A stretch of 6,812 nucleotides of DNA from Desulfobacteraceae bacterium (GCA_029287875.1 JARFQH010000027.1:1-6812), one strand, 5' to 3'. Positions 1-6,600 are shown, counted from the first letter of the stretch. Program-made: numbers and translations. The notes: generated by a model not told the origin, from the letters alone.

Positions 1-8
1 CCAACTTT

Positions 9-121
9 GTCATGCCGGTCCCGGATCAAGTCCGGGATGACGGATCCGGTATCCAGAATATGCTGAAATCACTGGATTCCGGCTACCGGATCGAATCCGG
101 CACAGGCCCCGCCGGAATGAC
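9..121. repeat. 113-base palindromic intergenic element (dispersed-repeat or MITE-like)
   Basis: The ends are near-perfect inverted repeats: 9-18 (gtcatgccgg) against 112-121 (ccggaatgac), one mismatch. Two further pairs lie inside. The first is 20-25 with 31-36 (cccgga/tccggg, 5-base loop). The second is 46-56 (ccggtatccag) with 72-82 (ctggattccgg), one mismatch. Reading either strand gives the GTCAT...CCGG motifs common in dispersed intergenic repeats of many proteobacterial genomes; that family assignment is from memory. It lies about 100 bases beyond the glpB stop and has no convincing coding content, although a 62-codon frame crosses it. It could be a non-autonomous mobile element or a transcript-end structure. 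Only one copy is in the window, so its repeat status is inferred. Confidence 0.6.
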
Positions 122-153
122 GCTTAATAGGAAATTCAAGCTTTCTACGAAAT

Positions 154-174
154 CGTCAATATTCAATTTTCAAT
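154..174. repeat. Three-unit heptanucleotide array (NNTCAAT)
   Basis: Three consecutive 7-base units, CGTCAAT, ATTCAAT and TTTCAAT, lie between the palindromic element and the 3' end of glpB. Three degenerate AT-rich units alone would be weak evidence. The call is supported by other 7-base arrays in the spacers to the right. I see nothing else in 122-222: no clear rho-independent terminator for glpB and no gene. Confidence 0.4.
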
Positions 175-222
175 CCCAGCTCGTCCGGTTTAAGAACTAA
201 ATTTATATTGACCAAATGATAA

Positions 223-1509
223 TCACCGACAAATATTCATAAACGACTTCACTGCCCCGAAGGCACTGGCGATGGCAAGGCCGGCGCCGCATTTCATGCG
301 TTTCCAGTCATTGTGGGCCAGAATGGAGCCGGCGGCAAAAAGGGCTTTGAAAGCGGGTCGACGGGAGCTGCTCAGCGGTCGAAATGCATCATCGATTTCC
401 ACCCCCGCGCGATTGACGGCGTGGCCTCTGGGATCCAACATCTCCCGCCGGTGCCACTCGGCTCTGCTGCCGGGTTGATGAACCGGCAAATCAAAAATGG
501 TTTCTTTGATTCGCTGTCTATCGGCGTACAAGCCCCCGCCGATAAAGCGGCCGCTTGCCAGAATGATCCCCCGGGCCTGAACGGTGTCCTCAGTCATCTT
601 TCTTCCGATATCGATCTCAAAATCCCGCTCACCATTGCCCCGGACCGACAACACGCGGGTTTGAGAAAAATACTGCACGCCTTTGGCGCGCAGCCCTCTT
701 TCAAAGGCTTCCTTGAGCCGCAGCCCGGGAACGGAGGGCGGAATGGTGGGAATTTCAAAGATAGGCACGCCGATCAGCTTTTCCAGATCGGACACCACCT
801 CCTGTGTCCGGTAAAGGCCTAAAATAGCCGGCATTCCCACGATTTGTGAATCTTTGATATGGGGGCGTACCTCCTGGGCGAACTTCTCGCGATTTTCTTT
901 TAAAATCAAAGCATTGGCCATATGTTCCATATATACTTCGTTGAGATGATCCATACCTGGAAATGAAATTCTGGCTGTCAGCAAGTTCGGCCAGTCGCGC
1001 TGTAAGGCCGTTGTAATTTGACGCGCGCTGAATCCCTTCAAGCCCCGAATATCGAGGATCAAACAGGGAGGCTTTTTCTTGAGGGCCGCCACGCCCTTCC
1101 ACATGGTGTGGGGAACACAGTAAGTCTGACGGGTGGTTCCCAGGGAGGTAAGGGCTGTGCTGTTGTGATTCATTCGCCGGTGATAGGTGAGGCCGGTCGC
1201 TTTTAGGAAAGACAGCAATTCACGAAAAGCGGTCCGGATCTCTTCTTTAGAGAGTTTGGCATATGGATGGTCGGGGATAGCTTGCACCAGCGCATCGATT
1301 CCCGCCCAGGGATCGGTTAAGACCTTTTTTTCGCCAACCGGATGGACGCCCAGCAGATCCAGGTGGCCGCTGGAAAAATTGATTTCTCCGGTATGGCCCA
1401 CCTGAGCGCAGGACAGACCCTGGTTAGCCGCGAACATGGTTGCCGCCAGCCCGGCCAGCCCGGCCCCGATGATGCAGATATCGTATTTTTTTATCTGGGG
1501 ATTCGTCAT
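223..1509 (-). CDS. glpB: Anaerobic glycerol-3-phosphate dehydrogenase subunit B (GlpB-like flavoprotein)
   Basis: A 428-residue protein, close to the length of E. coli GlpB (419). In the anaerobic GlpABC enzyme, GlpA and GlpB form the flavin dehydrogenase that oxidises sn-glycerol-3-phosphate to dihydroxyacetone phosphate, and GlpC links it to the membrane quinone pool. Visible features are an N-terminal Rossmann dinucleotide motif (IIGAGLAG, Gly15-x-Gly17-xx-Gly20), a mid-protein IPPSVPGLRL stretch, a GlpB-typical SGRFIGGG at 319-326, and a C-terminal flavin-closing region (AGSILAHND at 393-401, KCGAGLAIA at 406-414). I chose the ATG at 1509 over an in-frame TTG at 1512. Neither has a strong Shine-Dalgarno sequence, and an in-frame stop lies at 1549-1551. 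The gene on the upstream side is metF, not glpA, and no glpC is visible before the left edge, so glpB looks detached from its usual partners. A more distant FAD-dependent oxidoreductase role is possible but less likely. Confidence 0.92.
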   Translation of the reverse strand: MTNPQIKKYDICIIGAGLAGLAATMFAANQGLSCAQVGHTGEINFSSGHLDLLGVHPVGEKKVLTDPWAGIDALVQAIPDHPYAKLSKEEIRTAFRELLSFLKATGLTYHRRMNHNSTALTSLGTTRQTYCVPHTMWKGVAALKKKPPCLILDIRGLKGFSARQITTALQRDWPNLLTARISFPGMDHLNEVYMEHMANALILKENREKFAQEVRPHIKDSQIVGMPAILGLYRTQEVVSDLEKLIGVPIFEIPTIPPSVPGLRLKEAFERGLRAKGVQYFSQTRVLSVRGNGERDFEIDIGRKMTEDTVQARGIILASGRFIGGGLYADRQRIKETIFDLPVHQPGSRAEWHRREMLDPRGHAVNRAGVEIDDAFRPLSSSRRPAFKALFAAGSILAHNDWKRMKCGAGLAIASAFGAVKSFMNICR

Positions 1510-1545
1510 CAATTTGGTGGATACAATACGTGCTTGATTCGATGG

Positions 1546-1576
1546 AATTCAGATACAGGTGTATTCTTACTGAATT
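1546..1576 (-). promoter_or_regulatory. Nested inverted repeats in the glpB leader
   Basis: AATTCAG (1546-1552) and CTGAATT (1570-1576) are a perfect 7-base inverted repeat. Just inside the left arm is a second perfect palindrome, ATACA-GG-TGTAT (1553-1564). In the predicted glpB leader these could form alternative hairpins. The inner palindrome also shares the ATACAG/TGTAT half-sites with the palindrome in the promoter, so it may be a second binding site for the same regulator. This is inference from symmetry only. Confidence 0.35.
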
Positions 1577-1592
1577 ATGAAATCAGCTTGAA

Positions 1593-1622
1593 CTAATACA
1601 GGGTCGGCTGTATTTCTGTCAA
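1593..1622 (-). promoter_or_regulatory. Predicted sigma70-type promoter of glpB
   Basis: On the minus strand a perfect -35 box TTGACA (1622 to 1617) is followed after 18 bases by TATTAG (1598 to 1593), a 4 of 6 match to TATAAT. Transcription would start near 1586, giving a leader of about 77 bases before the glpB ATG at 1509. The surroundings are AT-rich, unlike the coding DNA. This makes glpB a likely independent transcription unit rather than a tail of the metV-metF transcript. The spacing is one base longer than optimal. Confidence 0.55.
1595..1614. promoter_or_regulatory. 20-base palindrome inside the glpB promoter, candidate operator
   Basis: AATACAG (1595-1601) and CTGTATT (1608-1614) are perfectly complementary arms separated by GGTCGG. 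The palindrome fills most of the space between the -35 and -10 boxes and overlaps the -10 box. That is the usual place for a repressor that competes with RNA polymerase. No regulator gene lies in the window, so the binding protein cannot be named. Confidence 0.45.
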
Positions 1623-1641
1623 GGAAAATGAAATTATGACT

Positions 1642-1678
1642 ATAGTTTACTTAATCAACCATTCAACCAGTAAACTAT
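1642..1678. repeat. 9-bp inverted repeat enclosing a short octanucleotide array
   Basis: ATAGTTTAC (1642-1650) and GTAAACTAT (1670-1678) form a perfect 9-bp AT-rich stem with a 19-base loop. Overlapping it are four 8-base units at 1651-1682: TTAATCAA, CCATTCAA, CCAGTAAA and CTATTCAA. It lies downstream of metF and upstream of the glpB -35 box. There is no U-run after the stem on the minus strand, so it is not a classical terminator. It may be a processing structure, an operator or simple repeat debris. Confidence 0.35.
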
Positions 1679-1711
1679 TCAACGAGTTTTGATAATGATT
1701 TATCCCCTTTT

Positions 1712-1767
1712 CAACCCGCACCTCGCAACACGTGACCCGTAACGCGACACCCGCAACTCGCAACACG
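1712..1767. repeat. Eight-unit CAACNCG heptanucleotide array abutting the metF stop
   Basis: Eight consecutive 7-base units fill 56 bases without a slip: CAACCCG, CACCTCG, CAACACG, TGACCCG, TAACGCG, ACACCCG, CAACTCG and CAACACG. The array ends one base before the metF stop codon (1769-1771), so it starts the metF 3' untranslated region, where the transcript reads CGNGTTG. Units are degenerate at several positions, unlike a slipped-strand microsatellite. The same family recurs at 2770-2790 and 2991-3025, and in inverted orientation at 2671-2754. Confidence 0.8.
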
Positions 1768-1768
1768 A

Positions 1769-2656
1769 TCAAATCAACCCCGCGGCGGCCATGATGTCCG
1801 GCACCTTCTCTTCCTTGCCGATGGCCATGATGTGTACCCCGTCGCACATCTTTTCTTCATGAATCTGCTTTATCATCCGGCCCGCAATTTCAATGCCTTT
1901 GGCCAGGGCTTGTCCCTTGGGAGCGGCGGCCAACTCATCAACCAGGTCCTGGGGCACAAATACGCCGGCGATATTTTTATTCATGAAGCGCGCCATGGGG
2001 GCGGAGGTCAGCAGAATGACGCCGGCCAGAATCTTAACATCAAATTGGCGGGCGTAGGCCATAAATTCCTTGAATTTATCGAGATCGTAAACGGCCTGGG
2101 TCTGGATAAACTCCGCCCCGGCATCGATTTTTTTTTCAAACTTGATCAGTTGCGGTTCCAGGGGATCGGCCTCGGGGGTGACAATGGCCCCGGCACAAAA
2201 CGACACCCCGCCTTCCAGTTCGTTACCGCCAAGATCCTTGCCTTTTTCCATGATCCGGATGCTTGCCAGCAATTGACTGGAATCGAGATCAAAAACGCTT
2301 TTGGCTTCCTTATGATCGCCTAAAAGGACTGAATCACCGGTCAGGCACAAGACGTTCTGAATCCCTCTGGATGACGCAAAGAGAAGATCCCCCTGAAGCG
2401 CAAGACGGTTTCGGTCCCGGCAGGTCATTTGCAAAATGACTTCCCCGCCCAATTCCTTTACCATCAGACAGCCGCCTAAAGACGGATATCGCATGACCGA
2501 ACTCTGATGATCGGTGACATTCATGGCGTCGACCTTGTCTTTCAATAGCTCGATATGGTGCTTGAATTTATCGAGGTTGGTTCCCTTGGGTGGGGCGACT
2601 TCGCTGGTCACGACGAATTTGTCGGATGCTAAAGCTTCTTTGAATGGCGTAGGCAT
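1769..2656 (-). CDS. metF: 5,10-methylenetetrahydrofolate reductase, MetF catalytic subunit
   Basis: A 295-residue TIM-barrel flavoprotein, matching the usual MetF size (E. coli 296). It interconverts methylene-THF and methyl-THF using FAD. In a sulfate reducer it would serve the methyl branch of the Wood-Ljungdahl pathway, in either direction. Key positions are Glu19 in TSEVAPP, equivalent to the folate-activating glutamate of MetF, and Asp108 in CLTGD, equivalent to the aspartate near the flavin N1. AEFIQTQAVY (181-190) and CDGVHIMAIG (271-280) are typical barrel-strand segments. I chose the ATG at 2656. It has an AAGGAAG ribosome-binding site 6 bases upstream and begins MPTPFKEAL. An in-frame ATG at 2680 would add eight residues read out of the repeat array. 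No NAD-binding domain is present, so electrons probably come through MetV and its partner. metV lies 369 bases upstream on the same strand. Confidence 0.95.
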   Translation of the reverse strand: MPTPFKEALASDKFVVTSEVAPPKGTNLDKFKHHIELLKDKVDAMNVTDHQSSVMRYPSLGGCLMVKELGGEVILQMTCRDRNRLALQGDLLFASSRGIQNVLCLTGDSVLLGDHKEAKSVFDLDSSQLLASIRIMEKGKDLGGNELEGGVSFCAGAIVTPEADPLEPQLIKFEKKIDAGAEFIQTQAVYDLDKFKEFMAYARQFDVKILAGVILLTSAPMARFMNKNIAGVFVPQDLVDELAAAPKGQALAKGIEIAGRMIKQIHEEKMCDGVHIMAIGKEEKVPDIMAAAGLI

Positions 2657-2662
2657 CAGGTG

Positions 2663-2669
2663 CTTCCTT
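2663..2669 (-). promoter_or_regulatory. Ribosome-binding site of metF
   Basis: AAGGAAG on the minus strand, 6 bases before the ATG at 2656. It fixes the start and rejects the upstream ATG at 2680. The inverted heptad array begins at 2671, one base further upstream, so structure in that array could affect access to this site. Confidence 0.7.
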
Positions 2670-2670
2670 T

Positions 2671-2754
2671 CGAGTTGCATATTGCGTGTTGCGCGTTGCG
2701 AGTTACGAGTTGCGCGGAGCGAGTCTCGAGTTGCATGTTGTGTGTCTTATGTCG
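2671..2754. repeat. Twelve-unit CGNGTTG heptanucleotide array (inverse of CAACNCG) before metF
   Basis: Twelve contiguous 7-base units run in register: CGAGTTG, CATATTG, CGTGTTG, CGCGTTG, CGAGTTA, CGAGTTG, CGCGGAG, CGAGTCT, CGAGTTG, CATGTTG, TGTGTCT and TATGTCG. Most fit CGNGTTG, the reverse complement of the family found after metF and metV. Degeneracy increases at the end away from metF. The array ends against the metF ribosome-binding site and lies in the metF 5' leader, where the transcript reads CAACNCG. Confidence 0.8.
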
Positions 2755-2769
2755 GAAAGATTCTTTTTT

Positions 2770-2790
2770 TAACCTGTAACCCGCAACTTG
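2770..2790. repeat. Three-unit CAACNCG-family heptads
   Basis: TAACCTG, TAACCCG and CAACTTG are three contiguous units in the same orientation as the arrays after metV and metF. They lie 15 bases from the inverted 12-unit array, across a sequence with a seven- to eight-base T tract on the plus strand. The two could fold into a local hairpin. Confidence 0.55.
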
Positions 2791-2800
2791 ATATCATAGG

Positions 2801-2842
2801 ACAGAATACAGAGGCCAGATGACAGATTACGGATGCCGGAAT
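2801..2842. repeat. Six-unit ACAGANN heptanucleotide array
   Basis: Six contiguous units in register: ACAGAAT, ACAGAGG, CCAGATG, ACAGATT, ACGGATG and CCGGAAT. Positions 2 to 5 are nearly constant (C, A or G, G, A) and the last two vary. The sequence family is unrelated to CAACNCG but has the same 7-base period. Confidence 0.6.
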
Positions 2843-2882
2843 TTAGATTTCGAGGTATAGGGTAGAAGGTGGACAATGAGTG

Positions 2883-2938
2883 CTTCCCAGCGTCCCAGCT
2901 TCCTCGCTTCCCAGCGTCCCAGCTTCCTCGCCTCCCAG
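2883..2938. repeat. 24-base direct repeat made of 8-base units
   Basis: Positions 2883-2906 and 2907-2930 are identical 24-mers. A third partial copy continues to 2938. Each 24-mer is three related octamers, CTTCCCAG, CGTCCCAG and CTTCCTCG, so the segment is seven octamers in a row. The plus strand is pyrimidine-rich. A plus-strand open frame through it encodes a reiterated SQRPSFLA peptide, which is a by-product of the repeat. Confidence 0.8.
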
Positions 2939-2952
2939 CATCTTTATTTTAC

Positions 2953-2980
2953 TCTATGCGCTATGCCCCATGCTCTTTGC
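2953..2980. repeat. Four-unit CTATGC-type heptanucleotide array
   Basis: TCTATGC, GCTATGC, CCCATGC and TCTTTGC are four contiguous 7-base units ending in TGC. This is a third sequence family with the same 7-base period in this spacer. Confidence 0.5.
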
Positions 2981-2990
2981 CTTTTTTGCC

Positions 2991-3025
2991 CGAAACTCGC
3001 AACCCGTAACTCGCAACCCGTCACT
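2991..3025. repeat. Five-unit CAACNCG-family array touching the metV stop
   Basis: CGAAACT, CGCAACC, CGTAACT, CGCAACC and CGTCACT fill 35 bases. They end at the base next to the metV stop codon (3026-3028). This mirrors the placement of the 1712-1767 array after metF. Segment 2998-3017 is the reverse complement of 2695-2714 except for one position, which would be a G-U pair in RNA. Confidence 0.75.
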
Positions 3026-3679
3026 TTATTTCGCTTCCAAATTAACTTTCCCCGGCTTGGGCTCTCCCAGATGATTGCGGGGTTTTTGATATGTTCTCAT
3101 GGAATCCAACCGGTCCAGCTCCGTGAGCCGGTTGTAAATCAGGGTCCAGACACAATCCTTGTTGACATCGATTTCACATTTTCCGTGATTGGTACCGCCG
3201 CAGGGTCCGTTCACCAGACCTTTGTGACAGTTGGTCACCGGGCAGATGCCGCCGGTCTCACCGATGATGCAGGTGCCGCACTGGGTACAAATTTCATCGA
3301 AGGTCCCGAAAGCCGTTTCTTTGCCGATGAACATCGTATTGACTGCCGGCACCACCATTTTCTTCAACTGCCGGGCGATGGTCTGAACCCCGAAGGCACA
3401 GCTGGTGATCAGCAGGGCATTGGATTGCTTGATCTGTTCACCGAACTCACTCAAGAATTCCCGGGTCAGGTTGTCACAGGCTACCGGAACCACCGTCGTC
3501 CCGGTAATCAGCTTGCCTTTTTCTGAAAGATCTTCTTTCAGCTGCCGAACTTCGGGCTCACCACCGGTGTGCGTCAGGGTGACGCAGGTTCCGCAGCCAA
3601 TGATGAAAATCCGGTTGATTCCTTTCAGGAGCCGCTCAATTTCTTCTTCCGGCTTTTTTTGGGTGATGGATCGAATCAT
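3026..3679 (-). CDS. metV: MetV, iron-sulfur/zinc partner subunit of methylenetetrahydrofolate reductase
   Basis: A 217-residue cysteine-rich protein of the family annotated as methylenetetrahydrofolate reductase C-terminal domain, known as MetV in acetogens. MetV binds MetF and relays electrons to its FAD. Twelve cysteines are visible: Cys29 and Cys32 (GCGTC), Cys68 (VACDN), Cys94 (TSCAFG), Cys131/134/137 (CTQCGTC), then Cys146, 151, 160, 168 and 176 in a stretch containing GGICPVTNC and NGPCGGTNHGKC. That is enough for more than one Fe-S cluster plus a zinc site. Residues 22-28 and 88-93 are Rossmann-like beta strands. The basic tail from about 195 lacks cysteines. The ATG overlaps the stop of the upstream fusion gene (ATGA), with GAGGAG 8 bases before the start, so translation is probably coupled. 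metF follows after 369 bases of repeats rather than directly. Confidence 0.93.
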   Translation of the reverse strand: MIRSITQKKPEEEIERLLKGINRIFIIGCGTCVTLTHTGGEPEVRQLKEDLSEKGKLITGTTVVPVACDNLTREFLSEFGEQIKQSNALLITSCAFGVQTIARQLKKMVVPAVNTMFIGKETAFGTFDEICTQCGTCIIGETGGICPVTNCHKGLVNGPCGGTNHGKCEIDVNKDCVWTLIYNRLTELDRLDSMRTYQKPRNHLGEPKPGKVNLEAK

Positions 3680-6600
3680 ATTCCGTTCTCCTCTTTTTCC
3701 AGATCACATCGGAGGCAGCGGGTCGCCTCGCGGCGGGCTTCCTCCTCGGTAAATCCTTTTTCAACTTCCCGGAAATCCTTTATCCGTTCGTTGGCATCCT
3801 CGTGGCCCATATCGGTCCGGGGTTCGTCTTCCATACTTTCTCCCTCAAGCGCCAATTTCGTAGATGTATGGCGGACGGATTTTTCATCCGGAATATACAC
3901 CCGGCTACTATCACCGCCCAGGTGTTTGTCGATGGCAATGGCAGCCCGTCGGCCGGATGAAATGGCGCGAATAACAAATGTGGGGCCGGTGGTGAAGTCG
4001 CCGCCGGCAAACACCCCCGGCACATTGGTGGCAAGGGTGTTGGTGTTGACCACCAACGCTCCCCAAAGTTCACGCTCCAGTTGGCTGTCAGCATCCAGAA
4101 AAGACATGTCGGCGGCCTGACCGATAGAAATAATGATATTGTCGGCATCCACAAAGCGAGTGTCTTCAAGATCGCAGGTGGGATTGAAGCAGCCCTCGTC
4201 GTCAAACACACACACGCAATGGGTGAATTCTATGCCTGTCACCCGGCCGTCTTTCTGGGTGATCCTGCTCGGTGAGGCCTCTGTGTTAATAGCGATACCT
4301 TCGTCTATGGCTTCTTCGACATCCTGTTCCCAGGCCGGCATCTCGTCTCTGGGTTCGAGACAAAATATTTGGGCCTCCTGGGCACCGGATCTAAGCGCCG
4401 TGCGGGCCACATCGACGGCCACGTTCCCGCCGCCGATGATCACCGTTTTACCGTTGAGCGGCACTTCTTTGCCGGCGCGAACCTCGCTTAAAAATTCCAG
4501 GCCGTAGTAAAGACCTGCAAGATCTGCGTCTTCACCCGGAATGCCGATGCGCTTGCTGGCCTGGGCACCGGCCGCAATGAAGACCGCACTATACCCTTCG
4601 TCGAGCAGATCGTTAAAGGTGTGCTTGGCGTCAATGGGTGAATTGTAGCGGATTTCGACCCCGCAGTTTTCAATGTACTGAATTTCTTCCTCAATCACCT
4701 GGCGCGGCAGCCGGAACTCGGGCACGGCAATGCCCAGCATGCCCCCCGCCACGGACTGGGCTTCGAAAACCGTGGTCCGATAGCCCATACTGGCAAGAAA
4801 ATAAGCGCAGGTCAAACCGGCCGGACCGGCACCCACGATGGCGATTTTTTCCTTTTGGGTCACCGCAAACGGCTCCCTTTGCGGACCGATGTTGTTAAAG
4901 TACCAGTCCGAAGCCACCCGTTTGAGGGCTCGAATCGCAACCGGTTCATCGAGCTCTCCCCGTCGGCACTTATATTCACAGGGATGGATGCAGATACGGC
5001 CGCAGACGGCTGGAAACGGGTTTCTTTCTCGAATGATTTCAACGGACCTTGCGTAATCCCCCTCGGCGACGGCGGCCACATAATTGGGGACATCAATACC
5101 TGCCGGGCAGGCATGCTGACAGGCGGATATGACCATGGAATCACACACGGCCCCGGCACAGCGATGTTCCTGGATGTGGTCTTCGAATTCCCTCAGAAAG
5201 TATTTCAGGGTGGAAAGGGCCGGTTTGGGGCTGGCCTGTCCGAGGCCGCACAGGGAGGCCTCGGCCATGGTTTCTCCCAGCTCGCGGATGGTGTCAATAT
5301 CCGCCATGCGGCCCTCACCGCGGGTGATGCGGGTCAGGGTTTCCAACAGCTGGGTCGTGCCCAGACGGCAGGGAGCGCATTTGCCGCAGGATTCCGATTG
5401 GGTAAAACTCAAAAAAAACCGGGCAATCTCCACCATGCAGTTGTTTTCATCCATGACCACCATGCCGCCCGATCCCATGATGGCACCGATACGTTGAATC
5501 GTATCGTAATCGATGGCCAGGTTCAAAAACTGGGGCGGCACACAACCGCCCGCGGGTCCGCCCATCTGGACGGCTTTAAAGGCACGGCCTTTGGGTATGC
5601 CGCCGCCGATGTCAAAAATGACCTCCTTGACCGTGGATCCGATGGGGACTTCCACCAGTCCGGTGTTGTTGACCTTGCCGGCCAGAGAAAAGATCTTGGT
5701 ACCCTTGCTGTCTGCGGTACCCACCTCTCCGTACCAGTCGGCCCCGTTTTTGACGATCAGCGGGACATTGGCCCAGGTTTCCACATTGTTGATATTGGTG
5801 GGCTTGCCGTCGATACCGGCTTGGGCCGGAAACGGCGGTCTGGCCCGGGGCATGCCGCGCTGGCCTTCAATGGAGGCCATCAGGGCGGTCTCTTCACCGC
5901 AGACGAAGGCGCCGGCACCCAGTCTCAGGGATAGATCGAAGTTGGTGCCGGTTCCCAGGATGTTTTCTCCCAGCAGCCCCAGTTCCTTGGCCTGTTCGAT
6001 GGCAATAGTCAGGTGGTCGATGGCAATCGGATACTCTTCGCGCACATAAATGAACCCATATTCGCTGCCCATGGCAAATGCGCCGATCAGCATACCTTCC
6101 ACTACGGCATGGGGGTCGCCCTCCAATATGGCGCGGTCCATAAATGCGCCGGGGTCTCCTTCATCGGCATTGCACACCACGTATTTCGGCCGGCCCTCGG
6201 CCTGCCGGGCAAATTTCCACTTGAGGCCGGTGGGAAAGCCGGCCCCGCCGCGCCCCCTGAGTTTGGCCGACAGAACCTCCTCGATAACCTGATCGGGCGG
6301 CATTTTTGACAACGCCTTGACCAGGGCCTGGTAGCCGCCGGCGGCGATGTAGTGTTCGATATTGGTCGGGTCGATGCGGCCGCAATTGGCCAGAACCCGG
6401 CGTTCCTGCTTGGCATAAAAAGGGATCTGGTTGCGATAAAAAATCGGTTGAAAGGTTTTGGGCGCGCGATAGGCCAGGCGGTCGATCAACTGCTTTCGTT
6501 TCAAGGTCAGGGCAACAATCTCGGCGGCGTCTGTCGGCTCCACCTCCTGATATTGGACCCCCAGGGGCTCGATGGCAATCACCGGGGCCTTGGCGCAGAA

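Larger units (their letters stand above)
2657..3025. other. Gene-free 369-base metV-metF spacer built of short-period repeats
   Basis: No gene is credible here. From left to right it holds the metF ribosome-binding site, a 12-unit heptad array, three CAACNCG-family heptads, six ACAGANN heptads, three GGTNNAN heptads (2854-2874), a 24-base duplicated element of 8-base units, four CTATGC-like heptads and five CAACNCG-family heptads touching the metV stop. More than half of the spacer falls in some 7- or 8-base register. A TATGAT at 2798 to 2793 on the minus strand resembles a -10 box, but I see no matching -35 box. Whether metF has its own promoter is therefore open. Confidence 0.7.

Noticed and set aside
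12..200. 62-residue plus-strand open frame
   Set aside because: It reads through the palindromic element and AT-rich DNA, has no recognisable protein features, and is explained by the repeat.
755..1102. 115-residue minus-strand open frame within glpB
   Set aside because: It overlaps glpB in another frame, where GlpB motifs are continuous on both sides. I see no frameshift in glpB.
1642..1711. Rho-independent terminator of metF
   Set aside because: The 9-bp stem is AT-rich and lacks a following U-run on the minus strand.
2657..2680. Upstream ATG at 2680 as the metF start
   Set aside because: The eight extra residues come from the heptad array and the Shine-Dalgarno segment. The ATG at 2656 has a well-placed AAGGAAG and gives the normal MetF N-terminus.
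2883..3025. CRISPR-like array
   Set aside because: The repeats are 7, 8 or 24 bases and directly tandem with no unique spacers, and no cas genes are present.
2876..3526. 216-residue plus-strand open frame
   Set aside because: Its start encodes a reiterated peptide from the 24-base repeat, and the rest is antisense to metV, which is clearly the real gene.
5130..5200. Fusion of two genes through a sequencing error at the NuoF/GltD junction
   Set aside because: The frame runs through the junction without interruption, there is no start signal or stop near residue 550, and cysteine motifs continue in frame on both sides.
4855..5934. 359-residue plus-strand open frame
   Set aside because: It is wholly antisense to the fusion flavoprotein, and its Gly/His/Asp-rich composition is typical of a shadow frame opposite GC-rich coding DNA.
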